DNA of 64,000 nt from Agrobacterium fabrum str. C58 (GCF_000092025.1 NC_003063.2:558001-622000); one strand, 5' to 3'; counted from the first letter of the stretch, positions 1 through 12,112 are shown. Numbers and translations: made by a program. The notes: generated by a model not told the origin, from the letters alone.

Positions 1-280
1 CGTAGACCCGGTTTTGCCGGAACGTCGTCTGGATATAACGACCGGCGACCCAACCACGGCCATTGACAAAAGAGACGTCGCACCACGGCGTATCGGACAG
101 GCAGCCGTGCACCGTCAATGGTGCGCCAACCGGGATCACCACTACGGCCGGATAAGCCGTGCTCGGGCCGGAGCGCATATTCACATTTGCGGTGGCGAAA
201 CCGCGCGTCGCAGCTTCTGCAAGTGCCGGCGCAGCGAGCATCGCCACCAGCGCTAGTGCGCCAAATAGTTTTCTCTTCAC
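1..280 (-). CDS. SH3-type secreted protein, 3' end beyond the window
   Basis: Reading the minus strand from a GTG at 280 gives an open frame of 93 codons to the window edge, so the C-terminus is missing. A GGAG six bases upstream of the GTG decides the start. The first 22 or so residues form a signal peptide ending in a LAEA-type cleavage site. The rest reads as a bacterial SH3 domain: NVNMRSGPS near the start, then a WCDVSF stretch and a GWVAGRYI motif. Secreted SH3 domains usually bind peptidoglycan or other envelope ligands; the exact role here is unknown. Confidence 0.75.
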   Translation of the reverse strand, partial: MKRKLFGALALVAMLAAPALAEAATRGFATANVNMRSGPSTAYPAVVVIPVGAPLTVHGCLSDTPWCDVSFVNGRGWVAGRYIQTTFRQNRVY

Positions 281-538
281 TTCTTTCTCCTCAAGCAAAG
301 GCCCGCTTTGCCCTTGTCGGCATCCATCATATTCGATGGACGAGCATGCGTTCCGCATACTGCCACGATCGGAAAATACGCGTTCCTCCATGAACGCAGC
401 ATGAAACAAACAAGGTGCCGTGTCAGTTCCATCTGCGGCAATGCGCCCCCCGACAATTTACCTGCGGAATAGACCGCCGGTCTTGACTTCGGGGATCAAT
501 CATCCGACTTCAATGCAAGAGCAATATGGAGCAGACCC

Positions 539-1291
539 ATGAGCGAGACCGCACAGACGACCGTCGATCAGAGCGAGGTGGATCGCTTCTCCGCGATGGC
601 TGCGGAATGGTGGAGCCCGACAGGCAAGTTCCGCCCGTTGCACAAATTCAATCCGGTTCGGCTCGAATATATTCGCAACCGCGTCTGCGAGAATTTCGGC
701 CGCAACCCGAAGGCGCATCGCCCGCTGGAAGGGCTGCGCGTGCTGGATATCGGCTGCGGCGGCGGCCTTCTGTCCGAACCCGTGGCACGCATGGGTGCCA
801 CCGTGGTGGGCGCCGATCCCTCGGAGAAGAATATCGGCATCGCCTCAACCCATGCACGGGAAAGCGGCGTCAGCGTTGATTACCGCGCCGTGACCGCGGA
901 ACAGTTGCAGGAAGCCGGCGAAAGCTTCGACGTCATCCTCAACATGGAGGTGGTGGAGCATGTGGCCAATGTCGATTTGTTCGTCACCACCTGCGCGAAA
1001 ATGGTGCGCCCCGGCGGGCTGATGTTCGCCGCCACCATAAACCGCACGCTGAAGGCCAGGGCGCTGGCAATCTTCGCCGCCGAAAACGTGCTGCGCTGGC
1101 TGCCGCGCGGCACGCACCAGTATGAAAAGCTGGTCCGCCCGGAAGAACTCGAGCGGCCGATCGTGGCGAGCGGTATGGATATCATTCACCGCACCGGCGT
1201 CTTCTATAACGTGCTCCAGGATCGCTGGAACCTCTCGCCGGACATGGAAGTCAACTATATGATGATGGCGAAACGCCCGGCGGCCGCGTGA
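539..1291 (+). CDS. ubiG: Ubiquinone biosynthesis O-methyltransferase UbiG
   Basis: The 250-residue protein matches the usual UbiG length. UbiG makes both SAM-dependent O-methylations of ubiquinone synthesis in the cytoplasm. The N-terminus carries the family segment [18 protein letters not shown]. The SAM-binding motif [14 protein letters not shown], lies near residue 70, and NMEVVEHV near residue 138 is motif II. A GGAG seven bases before the ATG supports the start. It stands alone on the plus strand, with the DUF1178 gene converging on it from the right. Confidence 0.95.
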   Translation: MSETAQTTVDQSEVDRFSAMAAEWWSPTGKFRPLHKFNPVRLEYIRNRVCENFGRNPKAHRPLEGLRVLDIGCGGGLLSEPVARMGATVVGADPSEKNIGIASTHARESGVSVDYRAVTAEQLQEAGESFDVILNMEVVEHVANVDLFVTTCAKMVRPGGLMFAATINRTLKARALAIFAAENVLRWLPRGTHQYEKLVRPEELERPIVASGMDIIHRTGVFYNVLQDRWNLSPDMEVNYMMMAKRPAAA

Positions 1292-1376
1292 AACAACCTA
1301 CCTGCTTTTACGGGCCGCTCTCAGGCCGGCCATCTCGTGAAGGCGATTAGGTGCGGCAATATCGAGCTGAAGAAAC

Positions 1377-1805
1377 TCAATTCACGTCGTCGGGCAGCAC
1401 CGGCAGCGGCGCGATCTCTATGCCCTCGTCCAGCAGGGCCTTGGCTTCCTGCACCGAGGCATTGCCGATAATGCCGCGTTCATCCGCCTCGCCATAATGG
1501 ATCTTGCGGGCTTCCTCGGGAAACTTGTCGCCGACGTCCTCCGCATTCGCGCGGATATTGGCAACGGCTTCCCGGATTTTCGCAAGCGCCTCTTTCCTGG
1601 CGGAATCCATCGCGAGCGTCTGGCGTTCGTCCCTCTTGCGGGCGGTGGAGACGGAAGGCGCCATCAGGAGCTTGGAGACCTCAACGGAATTGCAGACCGG
1701 ACAAGACAGCAAGCCGCGCTGCAACTGATTGTCGAAATCGTCGCTACCGGCAAACCAGCCTTCAAACTCATGGCCCTTTTCACAGGCCAGCGCATAACGG
1801 ATCAC
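1377..1805 (-). CDS. DUF1178 family protein
   Basis: The 142-residue protein starts MIRYALACEKGHEFEGWF and has a CPVC pair at about residue 35, with an upstream Cys near residue 8. This is the zinc-ribbon-like pattern of the DUF1178 family, whose function is unknown. The middle is charged and helical, and the C-terminus ends in a short acidic stretch. Its start codon overlaps the end of the upstream nitrilase-family gene by four bases, so the two are probably translationally coupled. This pairing is common in rhizobia. Confidence 0.85.
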   Translation of the reverse strand: MIRYALACEKGHEFEGWFAGSDDFDNQLQRGLLSCPVCNSVEVSKLLMAPSVSTARKRDERQTLAMDSARKEALAKIREAVANIRANAEDVGDKFPEEARKIHYGEADERGIIGNASVQEAKALLDEGIEIAPLPVLPDDVN

Positions 1806-2662
1806 GCCGCCTCACCTCCGGCAGGTTTCAGGGGAATGACGGTGTCCAGCCCGAACTCACGGGCATTGCGCAGATTGGGAATTTTGCCGCGCGCAGCCGC
1901 AACCAGCGACGTGTCGATCTCGGCAAAGATAATCTCTTCCCCCGCACCGCCCGCCAAGGCCAGCACCTTACCCCAGGGGTCGATGATGATGGAATGGCCG
2001 AATGTCTCGCGACCGTCCTCGTGAACGCCGGCCTGTGCGGCGGCGATTACAAAAGCACCGTTTTCGATAGCACGGGCACGCAACAGGATTTCCCAGTGGG
2101 CTTCCCCCGTCTGGCGTGTGAAGGCCGCCGGAACCGTCAGAACCTCCGCACCAGCCAGCGCTTCTGCCCGGAAAAGCTGAGGGAAACGGACGTCATAACA
2201 AATCGCAAAGCCGAATTTTGCCAACGGTAGTTCGGCGATACGTGCCACTTCACCGGGTTGGTAAGCGGCACTTTCACGCCAGCTTTCGCCATTATCGAGA
2301 TCGACATCGAACATATGGATCTTGTCGTAGCTGCAGATGCGCGAACCATCCGGCGCGAAGAGAAAACCGCGATTGGCGATCTTGCCATCCGGGCGGGCAA
2401 TGGCCGTGGAGCCGATATGGACGTGAATGCCAAGCTCGCGTGCCAGCCGTGCGGCGGTCGCTACGATGATATCGCCATCGTCATCACGCAGCTGGGCACG
2501 AAGCGCCTGCCTGTCCTTCTGGATTGCGCCCGTCATTTCCGGGGTCTGTACATACACAGCCCCTTCCGCCGCGGCGGCGCGCACCAGCCGTTCCATATCG
2601 GCGGCGTTCCTTACCGGGTCGACGCCGGAGCGCATCTGGATGGCGGCAGCCTTGAAACTCAT
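1802..2662 (-). CDS. Carbon-nitrogen hydrolase (nitrilase/omega-amidase family)
   Basis: The 286-residue protein has the Glu-Lys-Cys triad of the nitrilase superfamily: Glu in TPEMTGA, Lys in YDKIHMFDVD and Cys in FAICYDVRFP. The KIHMFDVD stretch points to the Nit1/Nit2 branch, which includes deaminated-glutathione amidase and omega-amidase. The enzyme hydrolyses a C-N bond in the cytoplasm; its substrate cannot be read here. I start at ATG 2662 because GGAGG lies five bases upstream; a longer frame from ATG 2674 would bury that ribosome site. It lies just after the glutaredoxin gene. Confidence 0.88.
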   Translation of the reverse strand: MSFKAAAIQMRSGVDPVRNAADMERLVRAAAAEGAVYVQTPEMTGAIQKDRQALRAQLRDDDGDIIVATAARLARELGIHVHIGSTAIARPDGKIANRGFLFAPDGSRICSYDKIHMFDVDLDNGESWRESAAYQPGEVARIAELPLAKFGFAICYDVRFPQLFRAEALAGAEVLTVPAAFTRQTGEAHWEILLRARAIENGAFVIAAAQAGVHEDGRETFGHSIIIDPWGKVLALAGGAGEEIIFAEIDTSLVAAARGKIPNLRNAREFGLDTVIPLKPAGGEAA

Positions 2663-2686
2663 CACGTCCTCCATAAACCCTGCCGA

Positions 2687-2941
2687 TCAGCCAGCCAGCA
2701 TGGCATCCAGCTTGCCGGCACGTTCCAGCGCATGCAGATCGTCACAACCGCCTACATGCTGGCCGTTGATGAAGATTTGCGGGAAGGTCGTGCCGCCGGA
2801 TTTCTCGATCATTTCCTGCCGGTATTCCGGCGTCGTGGTGGCGTTATATTCGGCGTAATCGACGCCCTTCATGTCCAGCAGCGCCTTGGCGCGCGCGCAA
2901 TAACCACAAAAATCCCGTGTATAGATCGTTACCGGTGCCAT
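2687..2941 (-). CDS. grxC: Glutaredoxin 3 (GrxC)
   Basis: This 84-residue dithiol glutaredoxin has the active site CGYC at about residues 12-15 in place of the more common CPYC. The cis-proline is in the TTFPQIFI segment, and the glutathione-binding motif is GGCDDL. It reduces disulfides and glutathionylated proteins in the cytoplasm using glutathione. The start at ATG 2941 matches the family; the open frame extends 16 codons further but looks unrelated. It sits between comF and the nitrilase gene in a four-gene leftward run. Confidence 0.95.
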   Translation of the reverse strand: MAPVTIYTRDFCGYCARAKALLDMKGVDYAEYNATTTPEYRQEMIEKSGGTTFPQIFINGQHVGGCDDLHALERAGKLDAMLAG

Positions 2942-3001
2942 GTTATTCAGAGCCTCGCAAACGTGCGGCAAAACGCACGATAAAGTCACGTCGTTCAGGC
3001 T

Positions 3002-3793
3002 TCATATAGGGCCGGAAATGGCCATTGCAAAGGTCAAAACTGTCACATCCACGGCACCCGCCTTGCGCAGGGCGCGGCTTGCCGCCCCCACCGTCGCGCC
3101 TGTCGTATAGACGTCATCCACCAGCACCACGCGCTTGCCGAAAATATCGGCCTCCCGGCCGGGCGCGAGGGAAAACGCACCCCGCACATTATCCCGACGG
3201 GCAAGCGCGGAAAGCCCCACCTGCCGCTCGGTCGGCTTCACGCGCAGCAGCGTGCCGGCGAGCAAAGGTTTGCCGGCGGCCCGGGCAAGATGCCGGGCCA
3301 ACTCGGCGGACTGGTTGAAACGGCGGTGCAGGAAGCGGCGGCGATGCAGCGGAACCGGCACGATGCAATCGCAGGCGTCAACCGTCCCGTCACTTGCCCG
3401 CAACATCCACAGCGCGATCAACCGGGCGAGATCGGTGCGATCCTGATATTTCAACCGGTGAACCAGCTTGCGGGCCGTGCCCTCATGGCTGGCGACGCTA
3501 CGCAGGCGATCGAAAGGTGGCGGATCGGCGATTGCCCGCCCGCTGACAACACCTTCTCCATGGTCCCGCGCGAAGGGAATGCCCAGAACCTCGCAGAAAG
3601 GGCGATCGATAAAGGCGACATCCCTCCAGCAATCGGGGCATAAGGCGCCTTCGCCACCGGTCATGCGATTGCAGCCGGCGCAGGTCGGCGGATAGACGAG
3701 GCGGAAGAACGAACGCGCCACCGCGCGTGCCGCGGAAGGCACGACGGCGGACTTCGACAGCAATCCCGAAAACAGATCGTCACCAGCACTCAT
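3002..3793 (-). CDS. comF: ComF family phosphoribosyltransferase-like protein
   Basis: The 263-residue protein carries an N-terminal zinc ribbon (CAGC then CPDC near residues 38-55) and a type I phosphoribosyltransferase fold. The PRPP-binding signature VVLVDDVYTTGAT lies near residue 220. ComF proteins are linked to DNA uptake in some bacteria, but in most their substrate is unknown. The VPVPLHRRRFLHRRFNQS segment is typical of the family. I start at ATG 3793 (MSAGDD); the frame stays open much further only because the opposite strand encodes a methyltransferase. Confidence 0.9.
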   Translation of the reverse strand: MSAGDDLFSGLLSKSAVVPSAARAVARSFFRLVYPPTCAGCNRMTGGEGALCPDCWRDVAFIDRPFCEVLGIPFARDHGEGVVSGRAIADPPPFDRLRSVASHEGTARKLVHRLKYQDRTDLARLIALWMLRASDGTVDACDCIVPVPLHRRRFLHRRFNQSAELARHLARAAGKPLLAGTLLRVKPTERQVGLSALARRDNVRGAFSLAPGREADIFGKRVVLVDDVYTTGATVGAASRALRKAGAVDVTVLTFAMAISGPI

Positions 3794-3935
3794 GAGGTTG
3801 ACTTTAGCGCCGAACGGGTGCCTTTGCGAGAGCGATACGCTCCGGCGCGACACCGGAAATAATGCCCGAAGCGGCATGACAGCAACGATAAGGCCCGCCG
3901 ACCCAGAAGGCGTTGAAGGCCGAGCAGGCAAGACG

Positions 3936-4817
3936 ATGGATATTCTCTTTGACCAGGCCCTGATCGAACAAAACCGCCGCCGTGCGTGGACCCGGCGTGA
4001 TGACAAGGCCCTGTTTCTTCTCGACATGGCAGCCGAAGAGCTGGCCGACAGGCTTGCCATCGTCGAGCGCAAGTTCGAGACGGCCATCGAACTGCACGGC
4101 GGAACGGGCGTGACGGCCCGCCGGCTGGCCGAGACGGGAAAAGTGGACAACATTCGCCGCATCGAAACCGAAAGCGCATTCGCGACGGACGGAAACATTC
4201 CCGAAACGGCGTCGATGGAGCATCTGCCGCTCGCGGAAGCCTCCGCCAATCTCATCGTTTCACCGCTTGCCCTGCATCTCACCAACGACACCCCCGGTGC
4301 GCTGATCCAGATACGGCGCGCATTGAAGCCCGATGGTCTGTTTCTCGGCGCCATTCCCGGCAGCGGCACCCTGCATGAGCTGCGCGATGTCTTGCTGACA
4401 GCAGAAGCGGAGCTGACCGGAGGTGCCAGCCCGCGCGTCATTCCCTTCGCCGACGTGCGCGATGTCGGTGCGCTCCTGCAACGCGCCGGTTTTGCTCTTC
4501 CCGTCACCGACGCGGAGACCTACACGGTGCGTTATGATTCGATTTTCCCGCTGATGCGCGACCTGCGCGCCATGGGCATGGCCAACCCGCTGGCAAGCAG
4601 AAGCCGAAAGCCGCTCAACCGCGCCTTTTTCCTGCGGGCGGCGGAACTCTATGCCGAGCGCTATTCGGATCCCGACGGGCGGATAAGGGCGACATTTTCC
4701 ATCATCTATGTATCAGGCTGGGCGCCGCATGAGAGCCAGCAAAAGCCCCTGAAACCCGGCTCCGCCAAGATGCGCCTTGCTGACGCCTTGAAGACAACAG
4801 AAGTAAAACTGTCCTGA
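3936..4817 (+). CDS. SAM-dependent methyltransferase (NDUFAF5/BioC-like)
   Basis: The 293-residue protein begins MDILFDQALIEQNRRRAW, the characteristic opening of alphaproteobacterial homologues of the complex I assembly factor NDUFAF5. A class I methyltransferase core follows, with SPLALHLTNDTPGAL and RRALKPDGLFLGAIPG in the middle. The classical glycine-rich SAM loop is weak (ELHGGTGVTARRL). The gene diverges from comF with 142 bases between the starts, a common arrangement in rhizobia. I chose ATG 3936 over an upstream in-frame ATG that would overlap comF. Confidence 0.85.
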   Translation: MDILFDQALIEQNRRRAWTRRDDKALFLLDMAAEELADRLAIVERKFETAIELHGGTGVTARRLAETGKVDNIRRIETESAFATDGNIPETASMEHLPLAEASANLIVSPLALHLTNDTPGALIQIRRALKPDGLFLGAIPGSGTLHELRDVLLTAEAELTGGASPRVIPFADVRDVGALLQRAGFALPVTDAETYTVRYDSIFPLMRDLRAMGMANPLASRSRKPLNRAFFLRAAELYAERYSDPDGRIRATFSIIYVSGWAPHESQQKPLKPGSAKMRLADALKTTEVKLS

Positions 4818-4834
4818 ATGATCGGCGCGAGCTT

Positions 4835-5005
4835 TCAACCCTTGGGAAAAGCGTCGACGATGAACTGAAACACGGCATTGATACCGCTGCTGATGTTGCC
4901 GAGGCCGGCGATGAGCGCTGCGGAAATTATCCCTGCGATCAGGCCGTATTCAATCGCTGTCGCGCCGTTTTCATTTTTGCAAAAATTGATAAAAAAATGC
5001 AGCAC
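4835..5005 (-). CDS. Flp-type (type IVb) pilin precursor
   Basis: The sequence ENGATAIEYGLIAGIISAAL is the Flp prepilin signature: cleavage after Gly, Glu at +5 of the mature protein and Tyr at +6, then a long hydrophobic helix. The GTG at 5005 has GGGGA seven bases upstream and gives a 56-residue precursor with a leader of about 14 residues, which fits Flp pilins. A GTG at 5050 and an ATG at 5026 are open in frame but give unusually long leaders. No tad/cpa assembly genes or prepilin peptidase lie in the window, so this is an orphan pilin. Confidence 0.85.
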   Translation of the reverse strand: MLHFFINFCKNENGATAIEYGLIAGIISAALIAGLGNISSGINAVFQFIVDAFPKG

Positions 5006-5121
5006 AGGATATTCCCCATCCACCATCCGGTGCGTTTCGACAACCGGCACACGCCCTGTTGAAATTCAGCACCATCCTAGGTCGGCGACATGAGGAATCC
5101 GTTACCGTTGATGGTAAATGA

Positions 5122-5436
5122 TCAGCAACCGCCCTCGTTGCTGTAACCCGTGACCACGCAGGGCATCTCCGGCATCGGCTGGGTGACACTGCGGCGGATG
5201 GAATAGGTCTTGCCCACATCGGTCTTCTTGATGGAGCCGGTGCTGATCATGTCGTAATTGTCGGGGAACTGCGCCACGCGCGTGGGAGATTTTCCGGCAA
5301 GCATGGGAGTGATGATCAGCGAGAGCGCGATGACCGCCGTGCCGAACAACAGCGCCACATTGAGTACGCCGGTGCGACGGGATTTGTTGGAATACGAATG
5401 ACGACCTTCCACCGTCTTCCAGAAATCCTCGTTCAT
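5122..5436 (-). CDS. Hypothetical single-pass membrane protein
   Basis: I do not recognise this 104-residue protein. After a charged start (MNEDFWKTVEGRHSY, then an RR pair) there is one hydrophobic segment at about residues 23-46, and the rest should lie outside the membrane. The C-terminal half has a CVVTGYSNEGGC stretch whose two cysteines could form a disulfide. ATG 5436 has GAGG six bases upstream, which beats the in-frame TTG at 5442. It precedes the Flp pilin gene on the same strand, but a functional link is only a guess. Confidence 0.65.
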   Translation of the reverse strand: MNEDFWKTVEGRHSYSNKSRRTGVLNVALLFGTAVIALSLIITPMLAGKSPTRVAQFPDNYDMISTGSIKKTDVGKTYSIRRSVTQPMPEMPCVVTGYSNEGGC

Positions 5437-5582
5437 GACCAACCTCGTCTCGCGCAGTTTACCGCTTCTTTAGCTTAACAATCTGCCAGAGGGTGCTGAA
5501 CGATCTCTTAACAAAGCCCCGTTTTGGCACGGCAAAACCGTGCACGAAGGGCGTTTTCACGAAGCTGTGACGGGATAAGGCA

Positions 5583-5604
5583 GGAGGGCCTCAGAGGCCC
5601 CTCG
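5583..5604 (-). terminator. Weak hairpin after mutT
   Basis: A GAGGGGCCT / AGGCCCTC stem with one bulge and a tiny loop lies just downstream of the mutT stop on the minus strand. There is no clear T tract, so termination is only plausible. Confidence 0.35.
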
Positions 5605-5608
5605 ATTC

Positions 5609-6022
5609 TTACAGCAAATCCTGAAGGAAGGGGATGAGCGGCTCATCGGCCGGCGGCATGGGATAATCGCGCAGCGCCTGGGGCTTGACCCATTTCAGCG
5701 CCTGTCCTTCCCGGCCATGGGCGATGCCTTCATAACGGCGGCACACGTAAAGCGGCATCAGAAGATGAAAGGTCTCGTAGGTATGGCTGGCAAATGTCAG
5801 CGGTGCGAGACAGGCGACCTTGGTTTTGACGCCGAGTTCCTCGTCCAGTTCACGGACAAGGGTTTCTTCCGGTGTTTCGCCCTGCTCCACCTTGCCGCCG
5901 GGAAATTCCCACAGCCCAGCAAGCGACTTGCCTTCCGGCCGCTGCGCCAGGAGAATGCGCCCATCCTGATCGAGAAGCGCACAGGCGGCGACCAGCAGGA
6001 TTTTTTTGCCCGCCTCACTCAT
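5609..6022 (-). CDS. mutT: 8-oxo-dGTP diphosphatase MutT (Nudix hydrolase)
   Basis: The 137-residue protein contains a full Nudix box, starting GGKVEQGETPEETLVRELDE and ending ELGV, at about residues 43-65. The upstream QRPEGKSLAGLWEFPGG segment is typical of MutT, which hydrolyses 8-oxo-dGTP to keep the oxidised base out of DNA. The C-terminal WVKPQALRDYPMPPAD is also MutT-like. Its ATG overlaps the stop of the GNAT gene by four bases, placing it last in an argJ-GNAT-mutT operon, an order widely seen in rhizobia. Confidence 0.92.
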   Translation of the reverse strand: MSEAGKKILLVAACALLDQDGRILLAQRPEGKSLAGLWEFPGGKVEQGETPEETLVRELDEELGVKTKVACLAPLTFASHTYETFHLLMPLYVCRRYEGIAHGREGQALKWVKPQALRDYPMPPADEPLIPFLQDLL

Positions 6023-6795
6023 TCGCCGGTGCCCTTTTGCCAGTAGCGATAACGATAAGCCTCGGAGAAGCCGAATTTTTCATAAAGCGCGATCGCTGGT
6101 GCATTGGTGGAAACCACCTGCAGCCAGGCGGTTTTGGCGCCGCTGATTCTGGCCCAGCGCAGTGCCGACGACAGAACCTGCGTGCCCAGTCCCTTTTTAC
6201 GCTGCGATTTTTCGACATCGAGCGAGATGACGCCGGCAAGATCGTTATCCTGCACGCAAATCATGGTGGCGAGCGGGTTGCCCTCCACTTCCTCGTTGAT
6301 AAAGAGGCCGAGCGTCGGCTTGATGGAACTGACGATTTCCGCGATTGCCGGGCGCAGCGCCGGATCGCCATCGCTCACCTTGATGCTCGCTTCGACAAAA
6401 CGACCGATATCATGGCTGGGAAGGCTGACCAGCGTTTCCGGCAGTTCCATGCTGGAGAGATCGGCCGTCATAACCAGCACCTCTTCGAAGACGGACCAGC
6501 CATCGCCAATCAGAAAATCCACGAGTTGCGGCGGCATCAGCGTCGTTTCGCGCACCACCAGCGGCCGGCCGAAATCCTCGAAACGCTTGCGCGCCTTTTC
6601 CAGCCGCACCGCGCAGTTGCCGTAATCGGAGGGATCGAGCGGCACCACGCAGTTGATACGTTTGGAGGGATGCGAACCCGTGAGACGGATCTGCCAGCTG
6701 CCATCATAAATCACCGACGAGGCAGGCCATGCCCGGAAGCTGACGGCTTCCAGACGGCGAACCAGCGGCAGATTGACGGCCTTGTTGTCCTGCAT
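6019..6795 (-). CDS. GNAT family N-acetyltransferase
   Basis: The 258-residue protein has an N-terminal half of unclear function and a C-terminal GNAT domain. The acetyl-CoA loop is QRKKGLGTQVL near residue 198, followed by the NAPAIALYEKFGF motif B region. Its substrate is unknown; its place directly after argJ suggests, but does not prove, a role near amino-acid metabolism. The start is uncertain: ATG 6795 is listed, but a TTG at 6810 has GGAG seven bases upstream and is a real alternative. It overlaps mutT by four bases. Confidence 0.85.
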   Translation of the reverse strand: MQDNKAVNLPLVRRLEAVSFRAWPASSVIYDGSWQIRLTGSHPSKRINCVVPLDPSDYGNCAVRLEKARKRFEDFGRPLVVRETTLMPPQLVDFLIGDGWSVFEEVLVMTADLSSMELPETLVSLPSHDIGRFVEASIKVSDGDPALRPAIAEIVSSIKPTLGLFINEEVEGNPLATMICVQDNDLAGVISLDVEKSQRKKGLGTQVLSSALRWARISGAKTAWLQVVSTNAPAIALYEKFGFSEAYRYRYWQKGTGE

Positions 6796-6813
6796 TTTCT
6801 TCGATTCCAACGG

Positions 6814-8055
6814 TCAGCTCCGGTAGTCGCCGTTGATCGCAACATATTCTTTGGTCAGATCGCAGGTCCAGACCGTGGCCGTGCCTTGGCCGAGGCCGAT
6901 ATCCACCTTCACCGTAATATCTTCCAGCCGCATCACGGCGGTGGTCTCCGCTTCCGAATAATCCGGATCGCGTTCACCGTTCACGGCCACGCGCACGCCG
7001 CCAAACCAGATGGCGAGGCGGTCACGGTCAGCCATTTCGCCTGATTTACCGACAGCCATGACGACGCGGCCCCAATTGGCGTCTTCACCTGCAACGGCAG
7101 TTTTCACCAGCGGCGAATTGGCGATGGAAAGGGCAATTTTCTTGGCAGCGGCATCGTTTTCCGCACCTGTCACGGTGACTTCCACCATCTTGCGCGCGCC
7201 TTCGCCGTCGCGAACCACCTGCAGCGCCAAATCCTTCAGGAGATCGTTGAGCGCGGCGCGGAAGGAGGACAGGCGCTCGTCATCGGCGCTCGTCACCTTT
7301 ACCTGACCGTCCTCAGCCGCCGCACCCGTGGCGAACAGCATCAGCGTGTCCGACGTGGACGTGTCGCTATCGACCGTCACGGAATTGAAGGTCGGGCCGA
7401 CACCGGCGGACAACAGGGATTGCAGCGCGGCGGGTTCGATGTCGGCATCCGTCACGACGAAGGAGAGCATCGTCGCCATATCAGGCGCGATCATGCCGGC
7501 ACCTTTGGAAATACCATTGATCGTGACGATCACGCCGCCGATCTCGGCGGTGCGGGTCGAAACCTTGGGATAGGTGTCGGTCGTCATGATCGCCTTGGCG
7601 GCTTCCTGCCAGAAATCGGCTTCCGCCCTGACGTTCATATCACCGAGAACGCCTGCAAATTTCGAAGCGTCCAGCGGCTCGCCGATCACGCCTGTTGATG
7701 CCAGGAATATTTCGCCTTCGGAGCAGCCGACGGCAGCGGCGGCGGACTTCGCCGTCAGTTCGGTCGCAGCCTTGCCCTTGACGCCCGTAAACGCATTGGC
7801 ATTGCCGGAATTGACCACCACGGCACGCGCCGCGCCGCTGCCGAGATTGGCGCGGCAGAAATCAACCGGGGCCGAGGGGCATTTCGATTTGGTGAAGACG
7901 CCAGCCACACTTGCCGGCTTGTCGAACACCATCAAGAGAACGTCGGTGCGGTTCTTGTATTTGATGCCGGCGGCAGCCGTCGCCATGCGAACGCCGCGCA
8001 GCGCGGGCATATCGGGATAGGATTTGGGAGCGAGCGGGGAAACGGCAACGGACAT
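6814..8055 (-). CDS. argJ: Glutamate N-acetyltransferase / amino-acid acetyltransferase ArgJ
   Basis: The 413-residue length is standard for ArgJ. This self-cleaving enzyme moves the acetyl group from N-acetylornithine to glutamate in the cyclic arginine pathway, and bifunctional forms also use acetyl-CoA. The autocleavage site MATMLSF, whose Thr becomes the nucleophile of the beta chain, lies near residue 192 within [13 protein letters not shown]. The family motifs [10 protein letters not shown] and [14 protein letters not shown] are present, and the C-terminus is the usual [17 protein letters not shown]. Confidence 0.97.
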   Translation of the reverse strand: MSVAVSPLAPKSYPDMPALRGVRMATAAAGIKYKNRTDVLLMVFDKPASVAGVFTKSKCPSAPVDFCRANLGSGAARAVVVNSGNANAFTGVKGKAATELTAKSAAAAVGCSEGEIFLASTGVIGEPLDASKFAGVLGDMNVRAEADFWQEAAKAIMTTDTYPKVSTRTAEIGGVIVTINGISKGAGMIAPDMATMLSFVVTDADIEPAALQSLLSAGVGPTFNSVTVDSDTSTSDTLMLFATGAAAEDGQVKVTSADDERLSSFRAALNDLLKDLALQVVRDGEGARKMVEVTVTGAENDAAAKKIALSIANSPLVKTAVAGEDANWGRVVMAVGKSGEMADRDRLAIWFGGVRVAVNGERDPDYSEAETTAVMRLEDITVKVDIGLGQGTATVWTCDLTKEYVAINGDYRS

Positions 8056-8103
8056 GGGAAGCGCCTGAAACTCTGGAAAGGGAGGGTCTGGGAAAGCCTG
8101 AGA

Positions 8104-8133
8104 TGAAACGGGGCGGCCTCGAAGCCGCCCCGT
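8104..8133 (-). terminator. Intrinsic terminator of the parvulin gene
   Basis: A perfect 10-bp GC-rich stem (ACGGGGCGGC paired with GCCGCCCCGT) with a six-base loop lies 15 bases after the parvulin stop on the minus strand. It is followed there by TTTC. It separates the parvulin gene from argJ. Confidence 0.7.
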
Positions 8134-8147
8134 AACATTGGTATTTA

Positions 8148-9014
8148 TTACTGCTGCGGCGGCTGAGCTTGCTGTTCCTTCGTGGCTTGGTCGTAGCCCT
8201 TCTTCAGCGTCTCATCCATGATTTCGATCTTCTGGTCAGCCTTTGCCTTCTCGATGAGGGCAACGTATTTGTCGCGCATGACAAGCTGACGAACCTGAGG
8301 CTCGACCTGCTCGAAAGCCGGCGGCGGGGCGATGCGCTTGTCTTCCAGCTTGATGACATGGAAGCCGAACTGCGTTTTCACCGGGGTCTTGGTGTAGGCG
8401 CCCTTTTCGAGGCCGAAAGCGGCTTCTTCGAATTCCGGCACCATGCGGCCCTTGCCGAACCAGCCGAGATCACCGCCGTCATCCTTGTTGGAATCGGTCG
8501 ACTTTTCCTTGGCGAGTGCGGCGAAATCCTTGCCCGAATCGAGTTGCTTGATGATGTCCTTGGCTTCGTCTTCGCTGGCGACGAGGATGTGTGCAGCCTT
8601 GATTTCTTCTTCCTGCGGCAGGGCTGCGACTTCCTTGTCGTAGCGGGCCTTCACTTCGTCATTGGTGACGGCGTCGACCACATGCTTGCGGAAATAAGCG
8701 TTGTGCAGCTCACGATCCTTGATGAATTCCATGCGCTTCTTGAAATCTTCAGTCTTTTCCAGACCTTCGGCGTCTGCATTCTTCACGAGAAGCTTGACGT
8801 CGATCGCGCCGGACAAGGCTGCGACCTTCTTCTGCTCGTCGGGAAGCTGCGCGAGCTGCGGATCGAGGTTGCCCATGGCCAGATCGAGTTCGGACTGGTG
8901 GATTTCCAGATCGCCGACCTTGGCAACGACCTTGTCTTCCTGTGCAAAAGCCGGAAGCTGAAGGCCGAGCGTGGCCACAATCACCGCAGCCGCAATTTTA
9001 TTATAGCGCAACAT
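8148..9014 (-). CDS. Secreted parvulin-type peptidyl-prolyl isomerase
   Basis: The 288-residue protein has a signal peptide of about 25 residues ending QLPAFAQ, a SurA-N-like helical region, and one rotamase (PpiC) domain at about residues 130-225. Its domain motifs are [23 protein letters not shown] and [10 protein letters not shown]. It should help fold outer-membrane or periplasmic proteins. ATG 9014 has GAAAGG six bases upstream; an open extension to 9095 lacks a ribosome site and would bury the signal peptide. It diverges from secA, and the C-terminal tail is Gln-rich. Confidence 0.9.
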   Translation of the reverse strand: MLRYNKIAAAVIVATLGLQLPAFAQEDKVVAKVGDLEIHQSELDLAMGNLDPQLAQLPDEQKKVAALSGAIDVKLLVKNADAEGLEKTEDFKKRMEFIKDRELHNAYFRKHVVDAVTNDEVKARYDKEVAALPQEEEIKAAHILVASEDEAKDIIKQLDSGKDFAALAKEKSTDSNKDDGGDLGWFGKGRMVPEFEEAAFGLEKGAYTKTPVKTQFGFHVIKLEDKRIAPPPAFEQVEPQVRQLVMRDKYVALIEKAKADQKIEIMDETLKKGYDQATKEQQAQPPQQ

Positions 9015-9114
9015 TTTGAACCTTTCGGGGACAATGCCGGCTCCAGACATGGTTTCCGGCTCTGAAAAAACTTCCAAACACCGGATTGTGGCCATTCTGT
9101 AACGGGCAGAACCG

Positions 9115-9142
9115 TTGACATCATTTGCCCCCCCTCTTATCT
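9115..9142 (+). promoter_or_regulatory. Candidate sigma-70 promoter of secA
   Basis: TTGACA at 9115-9120 is followed after 16 bases by TTATCT at 9137-9142, upstream of secA. It is the clearest housekeeping-type promoter in this divergent gap, but the 115 bases to the ATG are not otherwise explained. Confidence 0.5.
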
Positions 9143-9256
9143 GTCACGCAACCTCGCGTCCAGATACGTTGAAGGGCGAAGTCCGTCATTTGTGCTGAAA
9201 ACAGCGTGACGGAGAAAAGCGCCCGGCAAAACGGAATTTCAGAAAGGGCCAGTAAG

Positions 9257-11965
<2,709 letters not shown>

Positions 11966-11989
11966 AGCCAGGGATTTATGCCAGAGATC

Positions 11990-12021
11990 AATCGCCCGTA
12001 ACCCGCGTTACGGGCGATTTT
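11990..12021 (+). terminator. Intrinsic terminator after secA
   Basis: A perfect 13-bp stem (AATCGCCCGTAAC and its complement) with a four-base loop is followed by TTTTG, 25 bases after the secA stop. Confidence 0.9.
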
Positions 12022-12112
12022 GTTTGCGCCGGATCATTGCTGCTGGTCGGGGTGTTGACTGGTATCGGCACTTTCCATATGGGAGCCGGATCATCTTGCG
12101 GAAACTGCTTTC

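Noticed and set aside
3793..4507. Long N-terminal extension of the comF frame on the minus strand
   Set aside because: It lies opposite the methyltransferase gene, shows no family likeness, and ComF has a normal start at 3793.
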